Source: Neurospora intermedia
Taxonomy: Eukaryota; Ascomycota; Sordariomycetes; Sordariales; Sordariaceae
Reading direction: 5' to 3'
Length of the DNA stretch: 64,000 nucleotides
NCBI GenBank assembly: GCA_037102815.1
Contig: BTPP01000004.1
Span: 558,001 to 622,000 of the forward strand
Numbering within the stretch: position 1 is the stretch's first letter; each line of letters opens with the position of its first letter. This document shows, one piece after another, positions 1-12,789 of this stretch. The notes under the pieces are model-generated. The model saw only the letters and a program-made list of their open reading frames with translations, did no database searches and was not told the origin of the DNA. A program made the translations under genes and the position numbers.

Positions 1-3000
1 ATAAGAAGCTTTTCGTTAAAGTATATAATATATAGGATAAAGAGAAAGAGGTTCGCTCCGGTCGTATATCGGATATTTATATTATTATTAGTACTTCTAT
101 TACTACTACTTCTCCTATTACCTCTATATTTTCAATTTTAGATTTATTTAATCTTCTTAAACCTTCGTTGAGAGGCTAAATAATCGAGTATTCTACTATA
201 AGATTTTAGGATTTATTTAAATATTTTACAGAGTTAAGCGCTAGAGAGGTAGAGAGATAATAGTAATAATAAGGAGAATAGGAAGTATAGGAAGTATAAA
301 GGGGAGGAAATAGAGAATAAGAAGTTCTAGTTACCCCTAAAAGAATTCTAACTCTAATTCCGGATTTTTAGCAAACCGATAAACTTATTGCAATACTATA
401 GAGAGAATTAGTAGGGATACCTACTGTCTGTGGTTTTTAAGTAATTAATAATATTGTAAGACGGTTAGAAGAGGAGTTATTACGATTAACTACGCTCGTT
501 TAAATTCTATTACAAATATTAGTATTAGAATTAATTACACTATTTATAAATATAGTAAGGTAATTAATAACCTAACTTAGGACGCCTATATTAGGTAAAG
601 GTTAAAGCCGAGCTAGTACTCCTATTATTAATACCTTTAGTAAGAGGGCCCCGTATAAACATACAATTATATTAAGAGTTCTAGGATTACTAGTAATAAA
701 GAAGTAGATAATAGATAAATTTATAATATTATATATATATTTCTATTAATATTACGTTACATTTATATCGTATATATAAAAAATCTCTATAGTTTACCAA
801 ATTTAAACCTTATACTAAAACGCTAAGACAGGAAGGTACTTAGCAATTGAGACTTAGATTTAAGGGTACAATACTAGCCAAAATATTACTAAATTTAACC
901 CTTTCAACGAAAGATAATTATTATTACATTTAATAATCCTCCTACACTTTACAAATACTTTTAAAACGCTCTAATTAATCTATATAATCTACTTCTAACT
1001 ACCCTACTATTACTAGCCCCCCCGGGGGTACTATAGGGACGCCCGTAGTATAATAGTAAAGAGAACGTTTCTACTATTATTAATATAAATATATAGAAAA
1101 CTCTCGTATTCAATTCCCTACTTATAACTTATCTTTTCTTTAAATACTTAATTATTATATTGCTAACCTCTCTCAAATCCTTCTTATCTTTAAATTTTAG
1201 TGTTAATTACGTAGGGCTATTTTAGGGAATAGGAGATGTAAGACCGCTATAAGACGTACTATCTCTCGGTACCGTTAATAGTTATTCTATAAAAGGGTAT
1301 ATTATAAGGTATTCGACTAGGGTGCGTAAAATAAGTCGAATTGAATTCCTTTCTTTTTTTTATACTATATCTACCTACCTCTATTCTTATAACGCTACCT
1401 CTAAAAAATATTAATATATTAAGGCTAGTTTAGCCCGTTAAATTAATTATATTAAGACTCTAAATATCGCTACCGTTTAGTGCATTAAAGAGACGAGTAC
1501 TTTCTTCCTCCTATATTAAAGCTCCGTTTTGTATAGTAAATTAAATTATCCTTAGTATAAAACGTTAATTTACTATATTAATTAACTTAGGGATAACCTT
1601 ATTCCAATTTAATAGTTTAGTAGTTAAAGTAAACTGCCCTTTTATATATATATTTAGTATATTAAATATATAAGGAGATAATTCGGTAGAGGGATAATAG
1701 TAAATTATATTATCCTTATATAATTTAAATATATATGAGATAATATTGATAGTAGTATTTCCTACTATATATATTCCCTTTGCAATCCTCCCAAATACCT
1801 TCTCTATTATCTTTCTAATAGTACCTAAGTAATTGTTATTAAAAGATAGCCGTATAAATATACTATACAGATTATAAATTGAGTTTTTATTATACTTAAT
1901 ATCTAGAGTATAATTGAGGTTTAAATACTTATTAAATAAATTAATAGGCTTGTAACTATTTCTAACTATAATATAACGAACTAAGCCGCCCTTGAGAATA
2001 GCTTCTTTAGTATTAAAATTAATTATATTTAGATATAAGAATTATATTACGTAAAGTATTTTTAGACTGTAGTTGGATAATTTTCTACCCTAGAATAATA
2101 AAGGTAGTATAGGGATAATTTCTTAAAGTAAACTATAGTTGCTAGTTCGGATAATTTTATAAAGAATTAGCAAAACCTCTACGTAGTATATTAATTTGTA
2201 ATAATTTTGGAACTCGATATTAATACTATTATTTTCGTTTTTATTAATATTTATATTAATAATATCGTTATCGTCGCTTAATATAGAAGTATTACTATTA
2301 GTATCGTTACTTCTATTTTTATATTGCCTAGTTTAAACCTTATTTGATAGTACGTAATTTTAAATATAGGTTAATATTTTATTAAGTATATCCTTATTTA
2401 AATTTTCGAATATTAATTTAATACGATCGATAGTAAGCAGCTCTTCTTTAGAGTAAAGTATTAGTAGTTTTCTCTCAATAGTTTTATAAATAATAAAAGT
2501 TAGAATCCTAGCCGTATATTTATAGATTAGTAATAGTATTATTTAATAATATTTAATATTAAACTTTTAAATATTCTTATTACATTAGAAGAAAAAGATA
2601 TCCGAGGCTATATTAACCGTAGACCTAAATACAACCTTATCTTTAATACTATTCTAAAATATTCGAAAAAGTATTTCAATATAATTAGTTTCAATATAGA
2701 AGAAACCTAGGATGGGCAATATCCAATTCTTTTATTCCCACTACTAACTAACTTCTAATTACGTCTACTTAATTTTACGAATAAATAAGGTCGTCTTTTA
2801 GTCCCTATAAATAAAGTAAAGCCGGTCGATTAGGCTTTATTAATCAATAGCGAAGCGATTATTGAAGATCTCTTTATAAATCTTATATATTCCGTTAATT
2901 TTACCTTCGTCTTTATAGATAGCGCCGATTTGAAAATATAGCAAATCCTTATATTTAACTTACTTTATAATAGGGAAGGAAGGAAGGTTTTTCTTCTTTT

Positions 3001-4500
3001 TAAATATAGAAAGAAAGGTATACTTTATTAACTATTTTAACGCTTTAATAAAGTTCTTACGTTTAGGAAGTAGATAATTAACAATTATTTTATATATAAA
3101 CTTTTGAATTATTTTAATTGAAGATTATAAAAGAGGACCGTTAAATTTAGGGTAAGAAATTAGCGCGGCGGTTATTAAATTGACTATACGATCTTACTTC
3201 CCTCTTGCTAATTCCTAGTATATATTTTTAAAATTGAAATTGTTATAAACAATATAGCTATTCGGGTTTATAGCTGTACATTTAAAGTTCTTTCTTGCTT
3301 TTTTAGCTATAGTATTAAATAATTCGTTTAATACCATATAAGACGATATAATACTTATACTAGAGAGAGTTTGAATAACCCTCTTTTATATACCGTTAGC
3401 GAATAAATAAAGACTAAAAATCCGACGTAGGAATATATTAATATTATTAATATATCTTCCTATTATTATAGTAATAATAAGAGAAATACAATTAATATAG
3501 TTTTTATAAACTTTCGAATTATTAACCGTAGACTTTTCAATATCCTTCCATAAAGTACACTATAGTTAACTACATTAATTTAGCTAATAGTAAATATAGA
3601 TTAAAAGAAACTTATTTAGTTCATTATTAATTATATAAATAAAGCGACTAATTTGGGTACTATCCCTTTGAAGGTTAACTACATTATTTCAAAAATATCT
3701 TCTAATTAAGAGGTACTACTTAGCTACTCAACTATAATTAGTTTATTACCTTAATAAACGTCTTCGGGGTTAAAACCTTAAAAAGGGGGCTCGTTAAGAA
3801 GGCCTTACATCTCTTTACGCATAATATAGGTATAAAAGGTTATTTCTAGCCCTCCTAGAGCCTGGTCGATAGGAATAATAGTAAGTCCTTATTTACGTAA
3901 AACTTTTTAAATATCCTTATTTTATAGAATAATAGTAAATTAATTAGCTCTAACCAGAAACTTAATATATTCCGAAAGGAAAAACTTAAAACTATATACT
4001 TTACGTTCTTTACTAGTAATCAATACCTTTATACTCTCTATAGACCGAAGGCTTTTCTAAATATCTACCGTTATTTGAACTATATCTTATTTTCTACCCT
4101 ATTGGCCATTAGTATTATTATTACTAATAGTAGTAGTAGTATTATTATTATTATTATTAGTCTTATCGATAGGAATAGGTATAAGCTATAAAAGATTGTC
4201 TAATTCTAGTGTATTTGAACGTAGCTTAAATAGAACTAATAATACAATTTAATTTTCTTCTTATTAATAAGGAGGACCAGCTTGAGAAGACTGAGAGAGA
4301 TGGCGACAATGTAAAGCTGCGTTGAGAGGTAGAAGGGAGCGTATGCTGCGCGTATTGTTATAATCCGTTGTATCTCCGTCTATAATAACCGTATAAATAC
4401 TACAAAAATACTATTAGATAGCGTTGGTTTATGCGATTAAAATGCATACAAAAAGGCCGTAATGCGACGTAAATTAGTATTATTGTAGCGATTCTTAATA
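1..4500 (-). mobile_element. RIP-mutated repeat relic, family uncertain
   Basis: This block is very rich in A/T and TpA and has few CpA/TpG pairs, which is the signature of repeat-induced point mutation of duplicated DNA. No long open frame survives. On the minus strand at roughly 1600-2460 there are coding traces whose order of hydrophobic and charged residues reminds me of the DUF6589 proteins found in many copies in fungal genomes. That is a weak resemblance by eye. The right edge, about 4270-4500, is less mutated and merges into normal sequence. The element is broken in very many places and runs off the left window edge, so its true length and ends are unknown. The depth of mutation suggests an old, long-silenced copy. 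Confidence 0.6.
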
Positions 4501-4549
4501 TAGGGGTATTGGATTCTAGACCTAGTCACGATTCTGGGCGCGGTTGCAA

Positions 4550-4652
4550 CTCAGACCAGTCTGGGCGCGGTGCAAAAATATTACCCGAAAAAAGTAAAAT
4601 ACCCAATTGAGCGAAAATTACCAAAAATACCGTAAGCCCGAACTGGTCTGAG
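4550..4652. repeat. Imperfect inverted repeat pair at edge of RIP block
   Basis: CTCAGACCAGT at 4550-4560 is matched in reverse complement by ACTGGTCTGAG at 4642-4652. Allowing mismatches the arms extend to about 18 bp, with some 15 matching positions. A nearly repeated stretch, CTGGGCGCGGTTGCAA at 4534 and CTGGGCGCGGTGCAAAA at 4561, lies inside and just left of the pair. The arms enclose about 80 bp of A-rich DNA immediately outside the RIP-mutated block. They could be the end of a transposable element or a tiny non-autonomous element. No target-site duplication could be recognised. Confidence 0.5.
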
Positions 4653-4821
4653 CGCTGAGATAAGCGAAAGTCACAATCACAACCCAATGTTAGTACATGC
4701 GTACTTACCTAGGCAGGAACTCAAAACTGAAGCCATGAAGGATGGTCAGCCCGCCACAAACATACCCTTTAGGAGGTACTCAGTGTTGTTTGGTTATCAC
4801 AAGGCAGGTGCGAAATACGTT

Positions 4822-5157
4822 CTTGCCTCCCTTCCATGGTTCGAGGCCCAACCCATTTTGTCATTGCTGATGTGTGAAGATGGCAGGCGCGACCTGGTGT
4901 CTATCGTCAGACTCTTTCACTTCCGAAGATACTGGTTAGCTGGGTCTTTCTTTCCCTTCAGGTTCTCGCATTTCTTCCTCTTTCTCTCCTTCCTCCCTCT
5001 TCCTTTCATTCTTTCTATCTCCTTCTTCTTTATATACAAGATGTCCTTGCCTCCTTTCAATGGTTGGTGGACCCAACCCATTTCGTGATTGATGCTACTC
5101 TTCGTTGATGGCAGTCGCGACTTTGAGTTCATCATCAGACTCACACTCTTTCACTTT
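4822..5157. repeat. Diverged tandem duplication of about 100 bp
   Basis: The stretch at about 4822-4920 and the stretch at about 5046-5157 share the same order of words: CTTGCCTCC, TTC.ATGGTT, CCCAACCCATTT, GATGGCAG.CGCGAC, CATCAGACTC-like and CTCTTTCACTT. They differ at many positions and by small indels. This looks like an old local duplication. Short open frames run through both copies, but no protein family is recognisable. Confidence 0.55.
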
Positions 5158-5370
5158 GAATTTTAGCTCAGCTGGATTTTTGACTTCTCAACTTCCTTCC
5201 TGTTTCCTTCTGTCTTTGTTGCTTTCTTGCTTTCTTCCTTGGCCGCCTGATCCCGTCAGTGAGCTCCTCCATTTCCTTCCACTCCCGCATCACCTCATCA
5301 TCTGTCACTGGGTCGCTCTCAGCTTCCAACATCCTCCTCCCATTGGCATCTGACTCTACTTCTGCTTCTG

Positions 5371-5371
<1 letters not shown>

Positions 5372-5433
<62 letters not shown>
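5372..5433. repeat. Poly-T run of about 62 nt
   Basis: An uninterrupted T tract. Read on the minus strand it would encode a run of about 20 lysines inside a 112-residue open frame (5168-5506), but that frame shows no recognisable domain and is probably not a gene. A retroposed poly-A tail on the minus strand is possible; I see no convincing body for it to the right. Confidence 0.8.
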
Positions 5434-7958
5434 CACGAACACGAGCCCTCAAGTTTTCATTCCCATTCCCATTTACCCGTCTTGTTGTTCTCCTCCAACT
5501 TATCAACCTACCTCAAATCGCGATACTGAACAACAATGCCATCACCCACTACTAGATGGGTACATCTTATCGTATCTTCCATAACTCAGTTTCGAGATCT
5601 TGTCACACTCCATTGATTGTTTGCTTTCCCTAGGTATCTGCTTAGTGTCCAGTCTATCCTTCACACACGAAGAGGTATGTATCATCACTACCATCACCTG
5701 GCGCTTTGGGTCTTGGAGTTGGAATACTCTACTTATAACACTGCCTTGTTCGCCCCTTGTATGGATACCCGTTCGAGCCGTTGTAATTGGCAGGCAGATT
5801 TGAGGCTCATTCCACTCGCTTTTTACGCGTTTTCCGCTCTTCATACTTGGTGCAATGCTGGCCTATCTGTCTGTTCCCTCTACTGTTCAAGTTTCGTGAT
5901 CTCTTACTATCAAATGGGAACATCACACCGCAAACACTTGCCCTGCTGTCACTCCACGGTCTGAATCCCCTTGGCCGTTTTCCATTCCCTTTGTTTGAGC
6001 ATATCAGTCTAACAAGTCATTAGATTTAAGTGGCTCAGCCCTCATCCTTCCTCAGTACATTGTTTCAGATTGCCAGCCATACCCTTCTTATTTCACATGC
6101 CTCTTTGCTTCCACCATCGCATTCTTTTTCCCTGTTTTGCTCTTTCGGCTTCTTCCGTCGAGCACGTTCTTCGCCATGTACCAGCACTCCCACGAGCCAC
6201 GCCACAATACCACGGCCGATGAACTTCGGACAGCACACGGGGTGCCGGTTGTCCGCGGGCTGGACTGTTGATCACGATCCGATGATCCGGACAGGTCCAA
6301 ATTTGAGAGTGTCCAAGAGTCGCCGTATTCTTCCAGTTTTTCCCTTTGTTAGCTCCATCGATATTAGCCGTGCTTCCGTGTGTAGGCCATGCTGATCATC
6401 CTTTGCGCGTTTCTCTTCTCAGCCTGTCCCTGTTGTTTTTCTTTCCGTCCCTGTCCTTGTTTGTTTTTCTCCCCTTGGCCTGTCCTTGCTTGTTTTTCTT
6501 TGCGTGCCTGTCCTTGCACCTTGCACAACGCTCGCAGACCCATGCGCCATCTCGTTTCCAAGAACCGTTGCGCGCTTGGGGCTCTGGTCAAGCCGGAGAT
6601 TAGTATTCCGCCACGAGGGCATCCGTTTTTTTCTTGTTCAGCTTGCTCGGCTAGACGCTCAGGACCGGGTGCCTGGATGGTGTTTGTATCCACATGGAAA
6701 TGACGGAACTCGTGGAAGGTGGAACTCGCGCTAGCCGTGTGCAACTCGGGCCGATCCCCACGATAGTCAGCCCAAGCCGTTTTCGGGAGGCTGCTCCGAA
6801 ATTTTCAGGGCTCTTTCTGGGGTCGCTGAGAGGATCCAGCAGTCTCCACGCCCGGCCCACGCAGCTGTGGTGGTCCATCCCCCAGTAGGCTCCGCTATGG
6901 GGATTTGCATCTGATAAACGAGATACAGTACATGACATAACATAATACATACAGATACACTACTACAGTACTGTACAACTGCGACATTATGTACGCCATG
7001 TCAATCGAGCGCATGTGCCGACACGACATTTCGGAAGGGTGGTGGTGATTGCGACATGTCGATGAATGCTACACTACACTACGAAATTCCACCGACCGGT
7101 CCGACCGGGCAATCGGAGCCGAACCGAGGCTGGGCTTGGCGATTTACTCACGTGAAGAAAAGCAAAGGCTCATAGCTGGTGCCTGCTAAGTACCTGAACG
7201 ACATGGTTGCAGTTGTACCATACCTAAAGAGTCTCGTTGACAGAAAGCTGAAAGACGAGCCTCCGAACAACGTTATGGGAAGAGGCTCTTGCCCCTGGCA
7301 GACACGCTTGCTCGCTACATGCCGCTAGGGCGCTATTCTCCGAGGATAGGCTTTGTGGAAATGGCGCTAACCCATCGGAGCTTCAGCTGAGATGCCTATT
7401 CTGTATGGTGGAATCAGTGTAGCACTGAGGTGATGCTATCGCCGGGGTTCACTCTTAAGTCCAGCGCGCAGATCGCCGAAATCATCAGGCAGGCCAAGAA
7501 AGGTTAGAGGGTGTTGAGATATTTGACGAGTTTGACCCTTGACAAGAGGCTCTTCTACTCCCGAGTGGGGTGTCAATGAGCATCTACAGTTCACAGCAGA
7601 CAATGGTGAGTTACTTTCGGAGACGCTATGAGTTGTGGCATGGACTAATGCTTCTAAGACATATCCTTTGAGGCCCTGAGCAACACTATCCCCGACAGCT
7701 CGCACGTCTGCATTTTTCACCCCAGTGAACTGTTGATGCGCGTTATTGATGGCTCTTCTATCTTTCTCCCCGTATTCTCACCCTGCCACATTCCGTCATC
7801 CCTTTTTTCCCATCCGCAGCCCGCGATGTTACGAACCACACCTTCTCATTCCACAGCAACGGGTTTCTGTCGGAAATGTCTCATCCCAGCATCTCGTTAT
7901 ACCTCCTGCCTTTGCCTTACCACCGAGAATCCATCTTCTGTGGAATCCAGCAATCTTC
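5434..7958. other. No supportable gene
   Basis: Only short, overlapping open frames on both strands, with no consistent codon use, no ATG in good context and no recognisable domain. Pyrimidine-rich tracts are present around 5100-5250 and 6400-6500. I see no tRNA or rRNA in it. Confidence 0.55.
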
Positions 7959-8927
7959 TTATCGCGGCGGTTGCCAAGGCGATGACTGAGCAATCTCTCG
8001 TATCCCCGGCGCATCCGCAATGTCCAAGTAATTTGGTCTTGATCTACGAGGCGCGCTACTGAATCTGTAGTTGGCCTCGTTACTCAGGTCCTCCCGGTAG
8101 ATGGGGATACTGATGTCCTCAACGCTCGAGATATCAGAGAGCAGCACACGTGCTGTATCTCCTGCGTGAGATGACAGTCTCGGGTCCGACGATCTTGAAA
8201 GCGGTTGGTTAAGATTGTTACGCACTGGCAGATAGCCTGACTCTGGGTCGAACTGAGATCTTAGGGCAGCCACTCTGCTAGGCACAATCGGGGGATCTAA
8301 ACTTGGGTCTAACATGACATCGGTAAACGCCCTATTCCAACCGCCGTTGCCGTATCGTTGTCCGTCCTCCATCCATAGGTCTATGGTTCTAAGACGACTT
8401 GACACATGGTTGGGGCGTCGAAGAACTGCTTCGAGCTCTCTGTCCAGATTGTTCTTGCTCCAAACACGCTCGGATTGGGATTCGCTGGAGGATATCAGCA
8501 AAAATGGGAACCGGACTTCTTGCGGACAAACTCACCTGACCAAGATGGTTCTGAGATTCTTGACATACTCCCAAAACTCTGCCAAGGTCATCTTGACGTC
8601 CCACAACACATTCATGTTCCGTTCCTTCTGGTCTTCCGTACGTGGCTCCTGATCGCCAAAGTACCCAAGAGCGTGGAGTGCTGCATCAAGCCGAGAGAGC
8701 TCAAACATGCCGTATGCCAGCACAACCAGCAAGTGGTGGACCTCCACCATCTCCCTTCTCTCCCGAGGTATTTCTTGGAGATCCCTCAGTGTCTCCTCGA
8801 GCTCTCTGAGCACTCTTGGGATATCTTCGACGAGGACGGAGAGGTTCGATGGTACCTCGAGTGCGAGGATTGGAACCAACCCAGTGCATGTTGTCATTAG
8901 ACCGGTAAGTGCTTCCTGAAACTCCAT
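7959..8927 (-). CDS. Hypothetical helical protein, two exons
   Basis: Exons 8536-8927 and 7959-8484 join across a 51-nt intron (donor GTGAGT, acceptor CTCCAG, branch-like GCTGAT) in perfect frame to give 305 residues. The start chosen is the first ATG of the open frame (protein begins MEFQEALTGL); the frame runs open a little further upstream without an ATG. Residues 1-130 look almost entirely helical, with regular leucine spacing in the LSVLVEDIPRVLRELEETL stretch. The C-terminal half is rich in Ser, Pro and Asp and probably disordered. I do not recognise the family. The spliced frame over 918 nt and the well-formed intron make a real gene likely. It stands alone, about 2 kb from the next gene. 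Confidence 0.65.
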
Positions 8928-10886
8928 TTCTTCGTTGTTTCTGTGTACTTCCTTCGTCTTGTTCAAGATGATTGAACTGTTCAAGGTAGAGGGACTTTTC
9001 TACTTGCTTTATGGCGAGCTGAGCGCGGTATTTGTGCAAGTGAGTCGGCCATTTTCGACTTAGAATTCATTGCACCTTTGGTGAATGGATCGTGGCTTCT
9101 GAGCTTCACTCGTGTCATCCGAGTTGTTTTGACGCCCAGTGAAGGAGTGTTACGAACTAAACCTGCGCTTTTGATGGTGGTCTAAATATCTCAGCCTCAG
9201 TGATGTGCGAGTGCATACACCAATAGGCTATCGGATCGAACACCTGGGTCCTATTATCTTGTCGCTAAGGTTTCACAGCTCCTGGCCCGTACGCGTTGGA
9301 GTGTTTGCAGATAGCGATCTTGTTGAACGCCGCCGTGAGCAACAAAGTCAAGAGGGAAAGCATGTGCTTCATCCGACTCATTGCGATGGCTCTGAATGAA
9401 ATGCAATCATTGCTAGCCACGGTATGTCTCAATGGTCCGCAAGTCGGATGAAGTGAGCAATGGGTTGTTGATATTGAAGCCTCCCGCTTTACACTTGTCT
9501 CCTTCCAGTCTTGTGCTACTTTCTGTTTCGCTCACTCATTCTTGCCTGCTTCATCCCCTACTCTGCGACACGATCCGATTAGGCCCAGTGGTCCATGAGA
9601 CAAATACAATGACAGCGATGCCTTCCCACGTTCTGCTTGATACGCAGCAAGCAGGGCACTGAGGCCAGAAACTGCTCCTTGATACATTGCCGTCGACAAA
9701 TCCATCAGCCAGCACATAGTGTACGTCGGCCGACAGAACATGCAGTTTTCCGCGCGCTGAGAAACTCTGGCCATGCAGAATGGCCTTTTCTATTTGTTAG
9801 CACCGACGAATGCATCCCCTCATCATGTATCCAGATCAACACCACAGCAAGGGAAAGGATCAGAGAATGAGCAAGACGTGAAATAGTGGTTTGCTGTGGA
9901 GAATAACACGGGATTATCGCTCCCAGCTGCTAATCAGTTAACTATGCTTCAGTCACTTCTCTTGACTGGCGATGGCTTCCTTCCTGCGGTCCTGTGGGAC
10001 GTGCAGCCAGTTGGATGGCATGCCATGCGGCCAATTGATCATGGTGCATATGCCCGGTGGCCCCCACTGTTTTTTTGTTTTTTTTCTTTTCTTTCCTTTT
10101 TCCCCTTCTCTTGATAAAGCCCTATTTCACATCGAAGACCAGATCATCGGTTTCCCTTTGTCACCATTGCTGTTATCATTCCTAGGCCGCGGTCAATTAC
10201 ATCTGAGGTAGCAACACAGGCCGACTTGCATCAATCCTTAGCACGAGGCAGACCCAACCAGAGCAACTGGTGCACTTTGGTAGGCAAGCAACCATTTCCT
10301 ATTCCGCCTTGTCCAAGAAATAGGCAACCTAACATTGAGCCTAGATTCGGAACGTCTGTATGCCTCCCAATCGACAGACCACCAGAACACCCTAGATTCC
10401 CGTCGTTGGGCCTCCCGCGGGACTTAGCTGGCAAGCCTACAACCAATCAACCAGAACCATCGAGTAAGGATCAATTCTGCACTGTTAGTCTGCAGTTGGT
10501 CCCGCAAATTATTGGCCGTCTACGAGCGAACATCACTTACACCTTCGAGCTCAACCAGCGCGGGCCTCCGACGGGGGAACCTACCTCGCTACCACTGTTT
10601 GTTCTTCGGGTACAAACGATTACAGCGACATCATCCAGCGAGCCTGATAGACGGGACTCGTAGTCCTGGTTGCCTTGATTATCCCGCTGGTAATCCTCTC
10701 GTGCCGAAGGTTGATAATGCAAGAAGAAAAGGGATTGGAACATCCTGATAAACAAGCTACTTGCCCTATATATACCACGGTCCCACCAGAGATCTTGGAT
10801 GAGAAAGAATATGTCATTAAAATCTCTGCTGTTTCTCATCGAGGAAATATTTTTCACAGCAAAACCGACAACACATACACGTCGCG
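8928..10886. other. No supportable gene
   Basis: Several short open frames, the longest being 145 codons at 10226-10663 (+), which opens with TTG and has no internal ATG in good context. No recognisable product. The last few hundred bases presumably hold the promoter and 5' leader of the zinc-finger gene that starts at 10887. Confidence 0.5.
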
Positions 10887-12789
10887 ATGCTAAACAGAGA
10901 AAGGACCCAGCCTCCGTGCGGATGGCTCGTTAACAATAAACCCTGCCAACGAAGCTCGAGTTGCAACCTTGACCATAACCCTTCCCGGATCAGATATTGG
11001 AAGCAAATAATGCTAACGCCATCCAAGCCGTGCCGGAATGGGGAGATGTGCGAGTTCCTTACGTCGGGATGTTGCAGGTACTATCATCCCCCGAGCCACG
11101 TCCGGCGCGATTCTCTATACAATGAGAGGAGTGGCGGGCGGGATGATTTGATCCGGCAGAATTTGAAGTTTCTGGTGAATATCAATATGCAAAACTTGGG
11201 CTTGGAAGAAGACGCACCGGTCGGGATCCAAGATGTGCATGCCATTTCGAGCTTCAACAAAATTGCAAGCAATCAGATAGCAGTACCAGGTATGTGACCA
11301 CTTGGCTCGTTGTTGTATCCTGGGAGGGAAGGGGCAGTCTTGGCCCGGAGTAGAGGTATAGAAGAAGCGTCTTTGCTAATTCTCTCATCTAGGTGTTCCT
11401 CCACGCCTCCACCCTATAACCGAGCGACTTGACCTCCAGCTTGATTATTACAACAAATCCATCGAGCGTGACTACCCGACGTTCACCCATCACTTCGAGC
11501 CACTTGTACGATCTATTGAAGCAACCGACCCTAACTATGACTTGAGACAAACAGATATTGTCACCAACGCAAGTAACCTCCGAAAGATGTTCATGATCTT
11601 CCACAATAAACAACAGATATATGAGCGCTATGATCTCACCTGGAGAAATGACACGCTCTTTCTATCCAAGTGGACATCGGACCCATATTTGAACTCCAGT
11701 CTGGGTCACGGCACCGGCTTCGAGCAAGCAACGTGCATCTACGACGATCAAGAAGACGACCTGCTCAAGAGTAGCGCAAGTCACCATCGGGTGATGGAGT
11801 ATCGCTTCGGTGGACTGCAGTTCGTCGTCCAGTCGGAAATAGACGCATATCACTGTGACTGCCACCGACCAAGCAACTTTGATCCCACCCTACCCGAAAC
11901 CTTGTCAGCATTGACTGTCGACGAAGTATCTCAACATCAACGACGCAGCAGTGCCGTCTCTGCCGGCTCCTCTAACCCGAGCACTAACCTCTCTATATTT
12001 TCTTCTTCCCTCGACGCTCAACGCCGCAATTCTCATACAACAGGAGAAACACCCCTTTCGTCGCCACCCCCTTCCCCAAGCCGCCCTCTTTTCATGGACA
12101 AAACCCCAGGACACCTCACCTCCCCTTCCAATCCGTCCGCGACCCTCCGCGTCCTCCATCTCGGCCGCGGCATCCCCGCTCACTGCCTCGTAGAAGTCAA
12201 GACCCACAAAGTCCGCAACAAACCCCTCTTCAACGCCGAAGCCCAACTCTACTTTTCGCAAATCCACAAACTATACATCGCCAAGAACGACAATGGACGG
12301 TTCTTCCCCAGCGGCAACGGATACAACAATAGTGTGGTGGAAGAAGACAAGATGGAAGATATACGGCTGTGGGCAGACACAGAACAGAACCAGAGGACGC
12401 TCAAGAAAGTGGTGGCGCTGTTGAAGAAGATAAGAGAGTTGGCGAGGGACTTGGAAAAGGAAAACGGGGTGAGGAGAACTACGTTACTGATGAAGTGTGA
12501 TGGGATGGGAACAAGTGAAAGTGGAAGGGAGGGGGAGACAGGGAGAGTGAAGATTACGTTGTATGAGAGGAGGGACTCGATGGAGGAGGAAGGCAAAGGT
12601 GGGTGTTTGCCGGGGGTGTATTTGGATTGTTTGGGTGGTGATGGGAATGGGATAGGGGGGAAGGAAGGGAAAGAAGGAAAGGAAGGGATGGGGGGAGGTG
12701 GGGGGCTGGAAGATGGTTTGGAGGATGGGGTGTCGGAAGATGGGACTTTATATGATTGGGGAGTTGGAGGATTAGGGTTTCCGAGATGA
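10887..12789 (+). CDS. CCCH-type zinc-finger-like protein of fungal-specific family
   Basis: Exons 10887-11289 and 11393-12789 are separated by a 103-nt intron (GTATGT, TGCTAAT branch, CATCTAG) and encode 599 residues. The N-terminus carries two CCCH-like motifs: C11-X8-C20-X5-C26-X3-H30 and C49-X5-C55-X7-C63-X3-H67. The middle of the protein (about residues 185-300, with the DLRQTDIV, YERYDLTWRN and MEYRFGGLQF stretches) resembles a fungal-specific family that I recall as often labelled 'geranylgeranyl pyrophosphate synthetase'; I see no prenyltransferase DDxxD motifs, so that label would be wrong. A Ser/Pro-rich linker follows, then a conserved-looking block around KVRNKPLFNAEAQLYFSQ and a Gly/Glu/Lys-rich low-complexity tail. 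Function unknown; an RNA- or nucleic-acid-binding role is inferred only from the zinc motifs. Confidence 0.8.

Noticed and set aside
10226-10663. 145-codon plus-strand open frame upstream of the zinc-finger gene
   Set aside because: Opens at TTG with no good ATG, and I could not splice it to the gene at 10887.
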